A stretch of 64,000 nucleotides of DNA from Nelumbo lutea (taxonomy: Eukaryota; Streptophyta; Magnoliopsida; Proteales; Nelumbonaceae). The stretch lies in the NCBI GenBank assembly GCA_022828595.1, contig JAKGHH010000006.1:12152633-12216632 (forward strand), written 5' to 3'. The translations under genes and the position numbers were made by a program. Positions 52,585-63,946 of the stretch are shown one piece after another (position 1 is the first letter of the stretch; every line of letters begins with the position of its first letter). The notes under the pieces were generated by a model. That model did no database searches. It was not told where the DNA came from and worked only from the letters and a program-made list of their open reading frames with translations.

Positions 52585-53591
52585 TAATTTATGGTCAGAC
52601 TATCATCTCCGTTGAGTCACCAATTTTCAACAAAGTGCTATTTTCGGTTGTGCCCTCTGCTAACCTGCAATATACGGGTGTAAAATGAGGTAAAATCGGG
52701 TCTTCCAAGACCCACTTTGCCTATCGAGGGTTACCCAAATTCGGTATTGCAACCCATGTATTTAGTAATGTTCTTTAATGGAACCCGTGATTAATGTTTA
52801 TGGAGGATGTTCATTAAGTTAATGATAATTTATGTTCATTGATAACGAGGTCACTTTACCAAAAACAAAAAAGTAACAGCGTCTAATAATATAAATTAAT
52901 TAATTAGTCAATTATAACCGGACCAATTTACTTAAAACTAATTAGTAAATTAAAATAGTTTAATTCGTAATTAAATTGGAACAAATTGTAGGTTATTTAG
53001 ATAATGTATTAATATATACATTAATTTATATCCATTTATTAATAATGTATATGTTTGGCATCGATGTTGCAGATATAGCACTCTTTTCTCTGCTGGATGT
53101 GTCGGTTAGAAGCACCATTTTCTCAAAAACTGGTGTCTGTTTTTCTTTTGTTTGAAAATGTTACTTTCATATACGACATTCCTGGAAACGTTTTCTGTTT
53201 GGTACCAATGCTCCAGGAAACATTTTCAACACTGGTACCTATTATTTAGTGCCACAATCATGTTCCTGTTGGTAGCAACGAGCTATAGCTCCAAGAAACG
53301 CCAAATTCGGCGTTGCTCCAAGCCACACCTTCCCAATTTCAAGGCATGGCTTGGAGCACCGTTTTTATGGAAAAACGGTCCCAAACAAACATGCCATTTC
53401 CTGGAGCACCATTTTCTTCGATGTGGCACTGATGTGTCACTGTTTTTTGGAGCAACGACATCAATGCCAAACAGACGCAAAATATATTTAATTTAGTTTC
53501 TATTATTAGCAAATTATACTATTTATATATTAATTTACAAAATGAAACCGATTGAATAGGGAAGAAATTTCAACCACATCTTAAACCCATT
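52585..53591. other. Flanking DNA inside the inverted repeat
   Basis: AT-rich, non-coding. It lies between a 24-bp hAT-like end (52,561-52,584) and LTR C. Its mirror is 62,920-63,923. It contains the MITE at 53,050-53,480. Confidence 0.6.
53050..53480. mobile_element. MITE-like foldback element (left arm)
   Basis: The inverted ends tgtttggcatcgatgttgc and (complement) tgtttggcattgatgtcgt enclose about 430 bp rich in ggagcaccgtttt / aaaacggtgctcc words. Mirror copy at about 63,028-63,460. No certain target duplication. Confidence 0.6.
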
Positions 53592-54203
53592 TGATGGTGC
53601 GCGATTTGGATTCTCCTAGCTGTAGGGCAGCTTGGACGTCTGTTGGCAAGTAGATTGCACGAACTACAAGAAAAAAGGGGAATCAGAGAACTCGTGGTGG
53701 CTAACCTGGCAATGTCACTCCGGTGCTTAAGTCAGTAATTGTAATATGCGAGCTGAGAGTTTGAGAAATAGGAGAGCTAGAATGCACTTAATCGCGCGTA
53801 CATGGGTCTTGGGGGTCAATGCCCTTTTATAGTTGAGATGCCGTGGGTCTCATGAACGGCTCCGGGATCCTCGACCTGCCTAAATGAGATCCGTTTCGCT
53901 TTAGAAGGAGGGTAACGTATTGGTTAGTGATGCTTATCGTTACCTTCCGATTTGGGCGGGGAGAGGATAAGGCCTACTGTTACGCGACATGATCCTGAGG
54001 ATTCGGAGTCCGTTGAGAAGCTTCTAGAGTCGATTACATGTCACTTTGGTACTTGGGTGCTGAAGTGGCTTAGGTACCGAGGTGCCCGAACACCTGGGCT
54101 CCTGAATTGCTGACAAGGCTCTCCTTGCTGATTTGTCGTCCTGCTGGCAGGTCGTGTCAACGTGTCCTTCACTTACTAGGTCAGGCCAAATCACCCCTCA
54201 TCA
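53592..54203 (-). repeat. Tat LTR C (3' LTR of the left arm)
   Basis: On the plus strand it runs tgatggtgcgcg ... acccctcatca; on the minus strand TG...CA with ctataaaaggg as TATA. The outer neighbour is cccatt rather than a PBS, so it is a 3' LTR. It is the mirror of LTR D. Confidence 0.88.
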
Positions 54204-54213
54204 ATTGCTCTCC

Positions 54214-54250
54214 ACTCCTCGTGCCAGGGTCCTGATCTGGCACGAGGAGT
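54214..54250. promoter_or_regulatory. Perfect hairpin overlapping the polypurine tract (left arm)
   Basis: A 14-bp stem actcctcgtgccag (54,214-54,227) pairs with ctggcacgaggagt (54,237-54,250) around a 9-base loop. The outer stem strand is the complement of the PPT (gaggagtggagagcaa) next to the 3' LTR. The Tat-A copy (about 48,344-48,382) keeps the arrangement with two mismatches. Confidence 0.7.
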
Positions 54251-54512
54251 TCATGACGAGCCCAGGTGGATTTGACACTATGTCTAGATGACACGGAGGG
54301 CGGATCTTCGGTCGGACCTGTATGACCGCTTGGCTCAATCAGGAAATGACCCAGATTGCGTATCAGATACGCGCGGACGCCACGCCGTTTATAAACTCAG
54401 CGGACGTCAAAACACGCGCTCAACTGATTTCAACCTTGGGTGAAGTGCAACCAGTTTTCAAGGATTCGTTGGATCATGCAGATCTTGGCCGTTGAACCTC
54501 GGATATGGTGGC

Positions 54513-54519
54513 TATAAAC
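54513..54519 (+). promoter_or_regulatory. TATA box for the left-arm antisense ORF
   Basis: gtggcTATAAACcag lies 176 bp upstream of ATG 54,689, at the same relative position as TATAAATA in Tat-A. Confidence 0.5.
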
Positions 54520-54688
54520 CAGTTTTTCTCACCACAAACCGCATGATTGAGTTCCTTGAGATCGCATCCAAGTTCCCATCTTGGTGTCAACTATCCCCGT
54601 GTCCAAGGTCATCCTGCTTTCTTTGGTCTTCTTGGTGAGTTTGCCTTTCCTTGTTTCTAATTTCGTTGTCCTATTCCTTTAGCTCAAC

Positions 54689-56724
54689 ATGTCTATTGTT
54701 AGTTTAGATAGCCTTTTAAATGAAGTGGCGAGTTCGCTGGGGCCGAGGTGGGCACCTCGATGCAGGCCACAGAGTCCCATCCTGTTGAGGTGGATACCTT
54801 AGCGCAGGATGTGGACTCCAACCCGTCAGAGGCAGACTCACCTTGGCAAGATCGCGAGGCCTCTAGCAAGTCAGCCTCCACTTCCTATCGGGGTCGGGCT
54901 CTGGATAGCTTTGGCCTATCTTCAATGATAGCTGATAGGCTCTTATCCCTGGTAGCTCGGTATAGGCTACTTTATAACCTTGTGTATAGCATTCCCTTAG
55001 GCAATTTTCCTTGGGATCACGACCATGACGAGATCGTGGTCTTCGAGGAGCAGCTCATGGCTGGTTGTGTTTCCCACTTCACCCTTTCATAGTTGAGGTC
55101 GTCAAATTCTTCAACATCGCCATAGACCAGTTCTATCCCAAGTCGATTCATAATATTGTTGGTACAATCTCCATTTTCCACGTTTATAACCGACTCTTAG
55201 ACCTTGACACCTTTTCCTCGATCTTGTCCATAAAAAAGAATTCAGCCTGTGCTCTCCCCAAGTACAGGTGAAGTTATTATATGTCTCCTCGCCCCGGGTA
55301 CAAACTCTTGCACGAGCTCCCGAACAAAGTCTCGGCCTGGAAGAGGCACTACTTTGTAGTTCGTAACACTGCGGGGTGGCTGTTTCCAATCACTGGAGGC
55401 CCACCGTTCAGGATCTCGATGTCAGGTTGGACAAATAGACACGGGAGGAAGTCCGATCTTGAGCAAAGCTCGGGCTGAAGTTTAAAAACTTCGGTGGTCG
55501 AAGAAAAGCTCATACAAGCTGGGCTTAGTCCTCCTAGTAGGTCGCCATCACGATTGTTGTACTTACTTTCTTCTTCTTGTTTTATCTTGATCTTTTCACT
55601 CACCCTGTTCGTTACTTTTTGTAGTAGCCATGGCTGATATTCTACCGCCGAGCTCTTCGGCATTATGAAGAAGGGGAAAAAGGCTCATCTCCACGGAGAT
55701 ACCACCATTTTCAGCGTCGGCACCGCCTTCCCCGAGCACCCTCCGGTTGCCAAGCACCCGCTAGTCATCGACTTGGTCAAGGAGGACCAAGGTAAAGCTT
55801 CTCCACCCCATTTGCCCGAGGAGACCACGCCATCCGAGCCTCAACACACTTAGGCAGCCACCCCCTCGAGAGGTGACACCTCCGGGGCAGTTTAGAGTAT
55901 CTTGACTCCGAAGTTCGGTTTCCTCAAGAGCAAGGATGCAGTCTTCGCAGAGGAGGTTGCTCATTAGGCTGATCTACCGGTAGCTCAACTCGGGGCTAGA
56001 TCGATGACTCACTGCATGGTGGTACGTACATTACCTTTGGACTATATTCTTGGTAACTTTTTCTCCATACTTAGATTTTGTTTCTTCTTTTGGCAGGTAA
56101 ACTCCGCAATCCATTCCCTAGCCTATCAGTCCGAAGTGAACCTGAAGCGAGCTCTGGAAGCCAAGGAGTCCTCTCAAATGTTCACACTGAACTAAACCTA
56201 GCTCGTAGCGAAATCAACAAGCTGCAAAAGGACACGTGAGCTAAGAGGAACTGCTGACTCTGTTGATGGTGGAGAAGAAGGAGCTGGAGGAGCAGAAGGA
56301 GGCTCTTAAGAGGGAGAACGAGAACCTCGAAGCACTTGTTAAGGAGCGAACTGATATTTTGCTTGGGGCGATAGAGGAGGCCAAGGTCAAGGCCGTCGAG
56401 GAGTACAAGTCTTCGACGGAGCAGCACGAGTTGTTGGTCAAAGTCGGGATAGCGGGCTATCGCAAGGGCTTCAAACTCAGCAGGTGGTTGACTCGGTTCG
56501 AATTCCCTCATCTCGACCTTAGTGCCATCACGACGTCCAAAGTCACCAAGGAGATGGCCGTCAAGGCCGCTAATGACCTAGACTCCGAAGAGGAGAGTGA
56601 CGACGACCTCCTCGGTGATGAGGTGACAGAGGAAGGAGATGGTGCTGCTGAGGATCGCATGGAGACCGACCAACTTGTTGATGCTTCCGTTGGAGCTGAG
56701 GATCCCCAGGTCGAGGAACCCTAG
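54689..56724 (+). pseudogene. Tat antisense-ORF protein, left arm
   Basis: It starts MSIVSLDSLLNE (homologous to MSSLDSS in Tat-A). A GT-AG pair (54,633-54,680) suggests a leader intron. The PF04195-like part reads GNFPWDHDHDEIVVFEEQLM, then (frameshifted) LHPFIVEVVKFFNIAIDQFY. Later parts are KLLHELPNKVSAWKRHYF, a new segment from about 55,632 (MADI, KKGKKAHLHGDTTIF) with a stop at 55,850, and RSMTHCMV, then the conserved 75-base intron (56,022-56,096), VNSAIHSLAYQ, a coiled coil (EKKELEEQKEALKRENENLE) and YRKGFKLSRWLTRFEFPHLD, ending acidic. The same stops and shifts are in the right arm, so it was dead before the inversion. Confidence 0.75.
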
Positions 56725-57024
56725 GTCGACTGATGTAACTTGCCTCTTTTCTTGGACCCCTTGTATATAAGTGATGTCTCGAGTCTCCGATCTTGGTGAA
56801 GCAGTTGTAATATTTTTTTTCCATGTACTCAAAGTATCTAATTAATGAAATACAATAGTTCAAAAACTCTTGTGCACAAAATTTTTCTAAGTATAGATTA
56901 CTTCCTAAGAGTCGAGTTGACAAGCTAGATTCGAGTATGAATAACCCAATGTCATTGTATGCCAGGGTGAATAGATAGTGTAGGATATATGCCTGACCTA
57001 TCTGTACACGGACTACTTCTGGCT

Positions 57025-57185
57025 TACCCATGCCAAAGCAATTGGTATTTTTGGTTGCCTATGCCGAAGCGACTAGGTCTTAGGATGCCTATGCTGAAGA
57101 GGCGACTAGGACTTAGACTGCCTATGCTGAAGAGGCAACTAGGACTTCTCTGCCCATGCCAAAGAGGTGACTGGGTCTTATATTG
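57025..57185 (+). repeat. 31-34-bp minisatellite, left arm
   Basis: Five imperfect units of the type cctatgctgaagaggcgactaggactta. It occupies the interval between integrase and the antisense ORF, as the 55/62-bp array does in Tat-1, but is unrelated in sequence. Mirror at about 59,320-59,483. Confidence 0.85.
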
Positions 57186-57349
57186 TGCCGATGTCTTTTA
57201 TCAGCTTGACACTATAACCCTTGGGCTTCTAGGAGTAACTCGGGTCCTCTCTCTAGCTTGTCATCCTTTTTGACCAACTCAGTGAACTTGTGGACTTAGT
57301 AATTTTTCAGTTGCGTTGGAGTCGTGAATTTACAAATAATATCTTCTTA

Positions 57350-58180
57350 AGTTGTCAACGTTCCAAGCTCAAGGTACTTGTTTTCCTTTCATGGTCTTGA
57401 GCTCGTAAGTCCCTTCTCCAAACACCCGTCTTACCCGGTATGAACCTTCCCAGTTCGGACCGAGCCTACCCAGCTGGGCTCAGGTACCATCACCTTATGG
57501 AGGACCAGGTCACCGACTCGGAATAGTCGCTTCATGATCCAAGCATTATAATACCGAGCTACTCGCTGTTGGTAAGTTGCAGTCCGGATGTGGGCCAGGT
57601 CTCGTACTTCTTCAATCAGGTCTAAGTTGGTCTGGAGCTCGTCGTCATTTGCCTCTTTGTCATATGCTTCGAGCCACAATGTCAGTACTTCTATCTCTAC
57701 CGGAATCACAACTTCTATTCCATATGTGAGCTTGAAGGGTGTTTCGCTGGTCGCAGTCTTGATAGTAGTTCGGTAGGCCTAAAGGACATTGGGTAGCTTG
57801 TCCACCCACAACCCTTAAGCTCGCACAAGGAAAGCTTTCAGTCTGTGGATAGCCCTGTTCGTCACTTCGACTTGCTCTTTTGCTTGTGGTGTGCTATCGA
57901 AGTGAAATTTTGCTGAATCCCCATCTTGGCACACTAGTTTGGAATTTCATGTCCTCAAAGCTTCTCGTTATCTGATATCAGCACTCTAGGCAGTCTGAAA
58001 CATTACACAATGTTTTTCCAACAGAAGTTTTGCACGTTCCGGACTGTGATGTTTACCAATGGTTTGGCCTCTACTCACTTAGTGAAGTAGTCCACTGCCA
58101 CGACCAAGAACTTCCTTTGCCTGGTTGCTGGCAGGAATGGACTAAGGAAGTTGATTCTCCACTCTGTGGAGGGCCATGGG
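57350..58180 (-). pseudogene. Tat integrase core and C-terminal part, left arm
   Basis: Minus-strand reading in several frames: FLVVAVDYFTK-VEAKPL, WKNIV, VLISDNEK, then NRAIHRLKAFLV and IPVEIEVLTLWLEAYDKEAN, aligning with Tat-1 integrase. Stops and shifts are shared with the right arm. The arm breaks off at 58,180 inside integrase (at the cccatgg of the segment that in Tat-1 encodes LTSPWQF). Confidence 0.8.
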
Positions 58181-58324
58181 CTGCCAGTACGGCTAAATTA
58201 TTATTATCAATTTTAAATCTAGACTTAGAGTTTAATCATCCCACAATCTAGACTTAGAGTATTGGGTTTGTGGTTTCTGTTCATATTAAACCTATTCCGG
58301 GTTTAATATGAAGTACCTAACTAA
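58181..58324. other. Spacer of the giant inverted repeat (144 bp)
   Basis: It contains 31 bases identical to 51,680-51,710 (here 58,189-58,219), a direct repeat aatctagacttagagt (58,216-58,231 and 58,245-58,260), and a perfect 11-bp hairpin (catattaaacc / ggtttaatatg, 58,282-58,310). The last about 14 bases (gaagtacctaactaa) continue Tat integrase into the right arm. Confidence 0.85.
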
Positions 58325-59170
58325 CCCATGGCCCTCCACAGAGTGGAGAATCAACTTCCTTAGTCCATTCCTGCCAGCAACCAGGCAAAGGAAGTTCTTG
58401 GTCGTGGCAGTGGACTACTTCACTAAGTGAGTAGAGGCCAAACCATTGGTAAACATCACAGTCCGGAACGTGCAAAACTTCTGTTGGAAAAACATTGTGT
58501 AATGTTTCAGACTGCCTAGAGTGCTGATATCAGATAACGAGAAGCTTTGAGGACATTAAATTCCAAAACTAGTGTGCCAAGATGGGGATTCAGCAAAATT
58601 TCACTTCGATAGCACACCCACAAGCAAAAGAGCAAGTCGAAGTGACGAACAGGGCTATCCACAGACTGAAAGCTTTCCTTGTGCGAGCTTAAGGGTTGTG
58701 GGTGGACAAGCTACCCAATGTCCTTTAGGCCTACCGAACTACTATCAAGACTGCGACCAGCGAAACACCCTTCAAGCTCACATATGGAATAGAAGTTGTG
58801 ATTCCGGTAGAGATAGAAGTACTGACATTGTGGCTCGAAGCATATGACAAAGAGGCAAATGACGACGAGCTCCAGACCAACTTAGACCTGATTGAAGAAG
58901 TACGAGACCTGGCCCACATCCGGACTGCAACTTACCAACAGCGAGTAGCTCGGTATTATAATGCTTGGATCATGAAGCGACTATTCCGAGTCGGTGACCT
59001 GGTCCTCCATAAGGTGATGGTACCTGAGCCCAGCTGGGTAGGCTCGGTCCGAACTGGGAAGGTTCATACCGGGTAAGACGGGTGTTTGGAGAAGGGACTT
59101 ACGAGCTCAAGACCATGAAAGGAAAACAAGTACCTTGAGCTTGGAACGTTGACAACTTAAGAAGATATTA
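58311..59170 (+). pseudogene. Tat integrase core and C-terminal part, right arm
   Basis: Plus-strand mirror of 57,350-58,180, starting slightly further upstream in the gene with MKYLTNPWP. It contains QRKFLVVAVDYFTK (stop), VRNVQNF, ISDNEK, AIHRLKAFL and IPVEIEVLTLWLEAYDKEAN, then a C-terminal part readable to about 59,160. Stops at the same places as in the left arm. Confidence 0.8.
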
Positions 59171-59319
59171 TTTGTAAATTCACGACTCCAACGCAACTGA
59201 AAAATTACTAAGTCCACAAGTTCACTGAGTTGGTCAAAAAGGATGACAAGCTAGAGAGAGGACCGAGTTACTCCTAGAAGCCCAAGGGTTATAGTGTCAA
59301 GCTGATAAAAGACATCGGC

Positions 59320-59483
59320 ACAATATAAGACCCAGTCACCTCTTTGGCATGGGCAGAGAAGTCCTAGTTGCCTCTTCAGCATAGGCAGTCTAAGTCCTAG
59401 TCGCCTCTTCAGCATAGGCATCCTAAGACCTAGTCGCTTCGGCATAGGCAACCAAAAATACCAATTGCTTTGGCATGGGTAAG
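59320..59483 (-). repeat. 31-34-bp minisatellite, right arm
   Basis: Mirror of 57,025-57,185, five units of the type tcctagtcgcctcttcagcatagg. Confidence 0.85.
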
Positions 59484-59781
59484 CCAGAAGTAGTCCGTGT
59501 ACAGATAGGTCAGGCATATATCCTACACTATCTATTCACCCTGGCATACAATGACATTGGGTTATTCATACTCGAATCTAGCTTGTCAACTCGACTCTTA
59601 GGAAGTAATCTATACTTAGAAAAATTTTGTGCACAAGAGTTTTTGAACTATTGTATTTCATTAATTAGATACTTTGAGTACATGGAAAAAAAATATTACA
59701 ACTGCTTCACCAAGATCGGAGACTCGAGACATCACTTATATACAAGGGGTCCAAGAAAAGAGGCAAGTTACATCAGTCGAC

Positions 59782-61819
59782 CTAGGGTTCCTCGACCTGG
59801 GGATCCTCAGCTCCAACGGAAGCATCAACAAGTTGGTCGGTCTCCATGCGATCCTCAGCAGCACCATCTCCTTCCTCTGTCACCTCATCACCGAGGAGGT
59901 CGTCGTCACTCTCCTCTTCGGAGTCTAGGTCATTAGCGGCCTTGACGGCCATCTCCTTGGTGACTTTGGACGTCGTGATGGCACTAAGGTCGAGATGAGG
60001 GAATTCGAACCGAGTCAACCACCTGCTGAGTTTGAAGCCCTTCCGCTAGCCCGCTATCCCGACTTTGACCAACAACTCGTGCTGCTCCGTCGAAGACTTG
60101 TACTCCTCGACGGCCTTGACCTTGGCCTCCTCTATCGCCCCAAGCAAAATATCAGTTCGCTCCTTAACAAGTGCTTCGAGGTTCTCGTTCTCCCTCTTAA
60201 GAGCCTCCTTCTGCTCCTCCAGCTCCTTCTTCTCCACCATCAACAGAGTCAGCAGTTCCTCTTAGCTCACGTGTCCTTTTGCAGCTTGTTGATTTCGCTA
60301 CGAGCTAGGTTTAGTTCAGTGTGAACATTTTGAGAGGACTCCTTGGCTTCCAGAGCTCGCTTCAGGTTCACTTCGGACTGATAGGCTAGGGAATGGATTG
60401 CGGAGTTTACCTGCCAAAAGAAGAAACAAAATCTAAGTATGGAGAAAAGTTACGAAGAATATAGTCCAAAGGTAATGTACGTACCACCATGCAGTGAGTC
60501 ATCGATCTAGCCCCGAGTTGAGCTACCGGTAGATCAGCCTAATGAGCAACCTCCTCTGCGAAGACTGCATCCTTGCTCTTGAGGAAACCGAACTTCGGAG
60601 TCAAGATACTCTAAACTGCCCCGGAGGTGTCACCTCTCGAGGGGGTGGCTGCCTAAGTGTGTTGAGGCTCGGATGGCGTGGTCTCCTCGGGCAAATGGGG
60701 TGGAGAAGCTTTACCTTGGTCCTCCTTGACCAAGTCGATGACTAGCGGGTGCTTGGCAACCGGAGGGTGCTCGGGGAAGGCGGTGCCGACGCTGAAAATG
60801 GTGGTATCTCCGTGGAGATGAGCCTTTTTCCCCTTCTTCATAATGCCGAAGAGCTCGGCGGTAGGAATATCAGCCATGGCTACTACAAAAAGTAACGAAC
60901 AGGGTGAGTGAAAAGATCAAGATAAAACAAGAAGAAGAAAGTAAGTACAACAATCGTGATGGCGACCTACTAGGAGGACTAAGCCCAGCTTGTATGAGCT
61001 TTTCTTCGACCACCGAAGTTTTTAAACTTCAGCCCGAGCTTTGCTCAAGATCGGACTTCCTCCCGTGTCTATTTGTCCAACCTGACATCGAGATCCTGAA
61101 CGGTGGGCCTCCAGTGGATTGGAAACAGCCACCCCGCAGTGTTACGAACTACAAAGTAGTGCCTCTTCCAGGCCGAGACTTTGTTCGGGAGCTCGTGCAA
61201 GAGTTTGTACCCGGGGCGAGGAGACATATAATAACTTCACCTGTACTTGGGGAGAGCACAGGCTGAATTCTTTTTTATGGACAAGATCGAGGAAAAGGTG
61301 TCAAGGTCTAAGAGTCGGTTATAATCGTGGAAAAGGGAGATGGTACCTACAATATTATGAATCGACTTGGGATAGAACTGGTCTATGGCGATGTTGAAGA
61401 ATTTGACGACCTCAACTATGAAAGGGTGAAGTGGGAAACACAACCAGCCATGAGCTGCTCCTCGAAGACCACGATCTCGTCATGGTCGTGATCCCAAGGA
61501 AAATTGCCTAAGGAATGCTATACACAAGGTTATAAAGTAGCCTATACCGAGCTACCAGGGATAAGAGCCTATCAGCTATCATTGAAGATAGGCCAAAGCT
61601 ATCCAGAGCCCGACCCCGATAGGAAGTGGAGGCTGACTTGCTAGAGGCCTCGCGATCTTGCCAAGGTGAGTCTGCCTCTGACGGGTTGGAGTCCACATCC
61701 TGCGCTAAGGTATCCACCTCAACAGGATGGGACTCTGTGGCCTGCATCGAGGTGCCCACCTCGGCCCCAGCGAACTCGCCACTTTCATTTAAAAGGCTAT
61801 CTAAACTAACAATAGACAT
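59782..61819 (-). pseudogene. Tat antisense-ORF protein, right arm
   Basis: Mirror of 54,689-56,724 with small differences: an extra A gives a longer first frame (GEFAGAEVGTSM), gctagcgg replaces ctatcgca so that YRKGFK reads differently, and GTISLFHDYN replaces GTISIFHVYN. The intron (mirror of 56,022-56,096) and the TATA position (about 61,989-61,995, minus) are kept. Confidence 0.75.
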
Positions 61820-62258
61820 GTTGAGCTAAAGGAATAGGACAACGAAATTAGAAACAAGGAAAGGCAAACTCACCAAGAAGACCAAAGAAAGCAGGATGAC
61901 CTTGGACACGGGGATAGTTGACACCAAGATGGGAGACTTGGATGCGATCTCAAGGAACTCAATCATGCGGTTTGTGGTGAGAAAAACTGGTTTATAGCCA
62001 CCATATCCGAGGTTCAACGGCCAAGATCTGCATGATCCAACGAATCCTTGAAAACTGGTTGCACTTCACCCAAGGTTGAAATCAGTTGAGCGCGTGTTTT
62101 GACGTCCGCTGAGTTTATAAACGGCATGGCGTCCGCGCGTATCTGATACGCAATCTGGGTCATTTCCTGATTGAGCCAAGCGGTCATACAGGTCCGACCG
62201 AAGATCCGCCCTCCGTGTCATCTAGACATAGTGTCAAATCCACCTGGGCTCGTCATGA

Positions 62259-62296
62259 ACTCCTCGTGCCAGATCAGGACCCCTGGCACGAGGAGT
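62259..62296. promoter_or_regulatory. Hairpin overlapping the polypurine tract (right arm)
   Basis: Stem actcctcgtgccag (62,259-62,272) and ctggcacgaggagt (62,283-62,296), loop of 10 bases. The PPT gaggagtggagagcaa directly precedes LTR D. Confidence 0.7.
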
Positions 62297-62306
62297 GGAG
62301 AGCAAT

Positions 62307-62919
62307 TGATGAGGGGTGATTTGGCCTGACCTAGTAAGTGAAGGACACGTTGACACGACCTGCCAGCAGGACGACAAATCAGCAAGGAGAGCCTTGTCAG
62401 CAATTCAGGAGCCCAGGTGTTCGGGCACCTCGGTACCTAAGCCACTTCAGCACCCAAGTACCAAAGTGACATGTAATCGACTCTAGAAGCTTCTCAACGG
62501 ACTCCGAATCCTCAGGATCATGTCGCGTAACAGTAGGCCTTATCCTCTCCCCGCCCAAATCGGAAGGTAACGATAAGCATCACTAACCAATACGTTACCC
62601 TCCTTCTAAAGCGAAACGGATCTCATTTAGGCAGGTCGAGGATCCCGGAGCCGTTTCATGAGACCCACGGCATCTCAACTATAAAAGGGCATTGACCCCC
62701 AAGACCCATGTACGCGCGATTAAGTGCATTCTAGCTCTCCTATTTCTCAAACTCTCAGCTCGCATATTACAATTACTGACTTAAGCACCGGAGTGACATT
62801 GCCAGGTTAGCCACCACGAGTTCTCTGATTCCCCTTTTTTCTTGTAGTTCGTGCAATCTACTTGCCAACAGACGTCCAAGCTGCCCTACAGCTAGGAGAA
62901 TCCAAATCGCGCACCATCA
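62307..62919 (+). repeat. Tat LTR D (3' LTR of the right arm), 613 bp
   Basis: TGATGAGGGGTGATTTGG ... gcaccatCA, with TATA caactataaaagggc at about 62,686. It is followed by aatgggtttaag, not by a PBS. Mirror of LTR C; homologous to LTR B. Confidence 0.88.
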
Positions 62920-63946
62920 AATGGGTTTAAGATGTGGTTGAAATTTCTTCCCTATTCAATCGGTTTCATTTTGTAAATTAATATATAAATAGTATAATTT
63001 GCTAATAATAGAAACTAAATTAATATATTTTGCGTCTGTTTGGCATTGATGTCGTTGCTCCAAAAAACAGTGACACATCAGTGCCACATCGAAGAAAATG
63101 GTGCTCCAGGAAATGCATGTTTGTTTGGGACCGTTTTTCCATAAAAAACGGTGCTCCAAGCCATGCCTTGAAATTGGGAAGGTGTGGCTTGGAGCAACGC
63201 CGAATTTGGCGTTTCTTGGAGCTATAGCTCGTTGCTACCAACAGGAACATGATGTGGCACTGAATAATAGGTACCAGTGTTGAAAATGTTTCCTGGAGCA
63301 TTGGTACCAAACAGAAAACGTTCCAGGAAATGTCGTATATGAAAGTAACATTTTCAAACAAAAGAAAAAACAGACACCAGTTTTTGAGAAAATGGTGCTT
63401 CTAACCGACACATCAGCAGAGAAAAGAGTGCTATATCTGCAACATCGATGCCAAACATATACATTATTAATAAATGGATATAAATTAATGTATATATTAA
63501 TACATTATCTAAATAACCTACAATTTGTTCCAATTTAATTACGAATTAATCTATTTTAATTTACTAATTAGTTTTAAGTAAATTGGTCCGGTTATAATTG
63601 ACTAATTAATTAATTTATATTATTAGACGCTGTTACTTTTTTGTTTTTGGTAAAGTGACCTCGTTATCAATGAACATTAATTATCATTAACTTAATGAAC
63701 ATCCTCCATAAACATTAATCACGGGTTCCATTAAAGAACATTACTAATACATGGGTTGCAATACCGAATTTGGGTAACCCTCGATAGGCAAAGTGGGTCT
63801 TGGAAGACCCGATTTTACCTCATTTTACACCCGTATATTGCAGGTTAGCAGAGGGCACAACCGAAAATAGCACTTTGTTGAAAATTGGTGACTCAACGGA
63901 GATGATAGTCTGACCATAAATTACTAAATCCAGTCCAATTGACACC
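62920..63946. other. Flank in right arm, including the mirrored MITE and hAT end
   Basis: Mirror of 52,561-53,591. The MITE-like foldback is at about 63,028-63,460, and the hAT-like end (ccagtccaattgacacccct) at about 63,923-63,946. No gene. Confidence 0.7.

Larger units (their letters stand above)
52508..58180. repeat. Giant inverted repeat, left arm
   Basis: Reverse complement of 58,325-64,000: mirrored coordinates sum to 116,505-116,510 throughout. Differences are a few substitutions and 1-bp indels (for example ttaaatgaagtgg against ttaaatgaaagtgg, and gccagggtcc against gccaggggtcc). The true outer end lies beyond the window on the right. Contents from outside in: Tat leader end, about 1 kb of flank with a MITE, LTR C, antisense ORF, minisatellite, integrase. 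Confidence 0.97.

Noticed and set aside
57431..59076. Two separate integrase genes facing each other
   Set aside because: They are the mirrored halves of one palindrome with identical stops, not independent genes.
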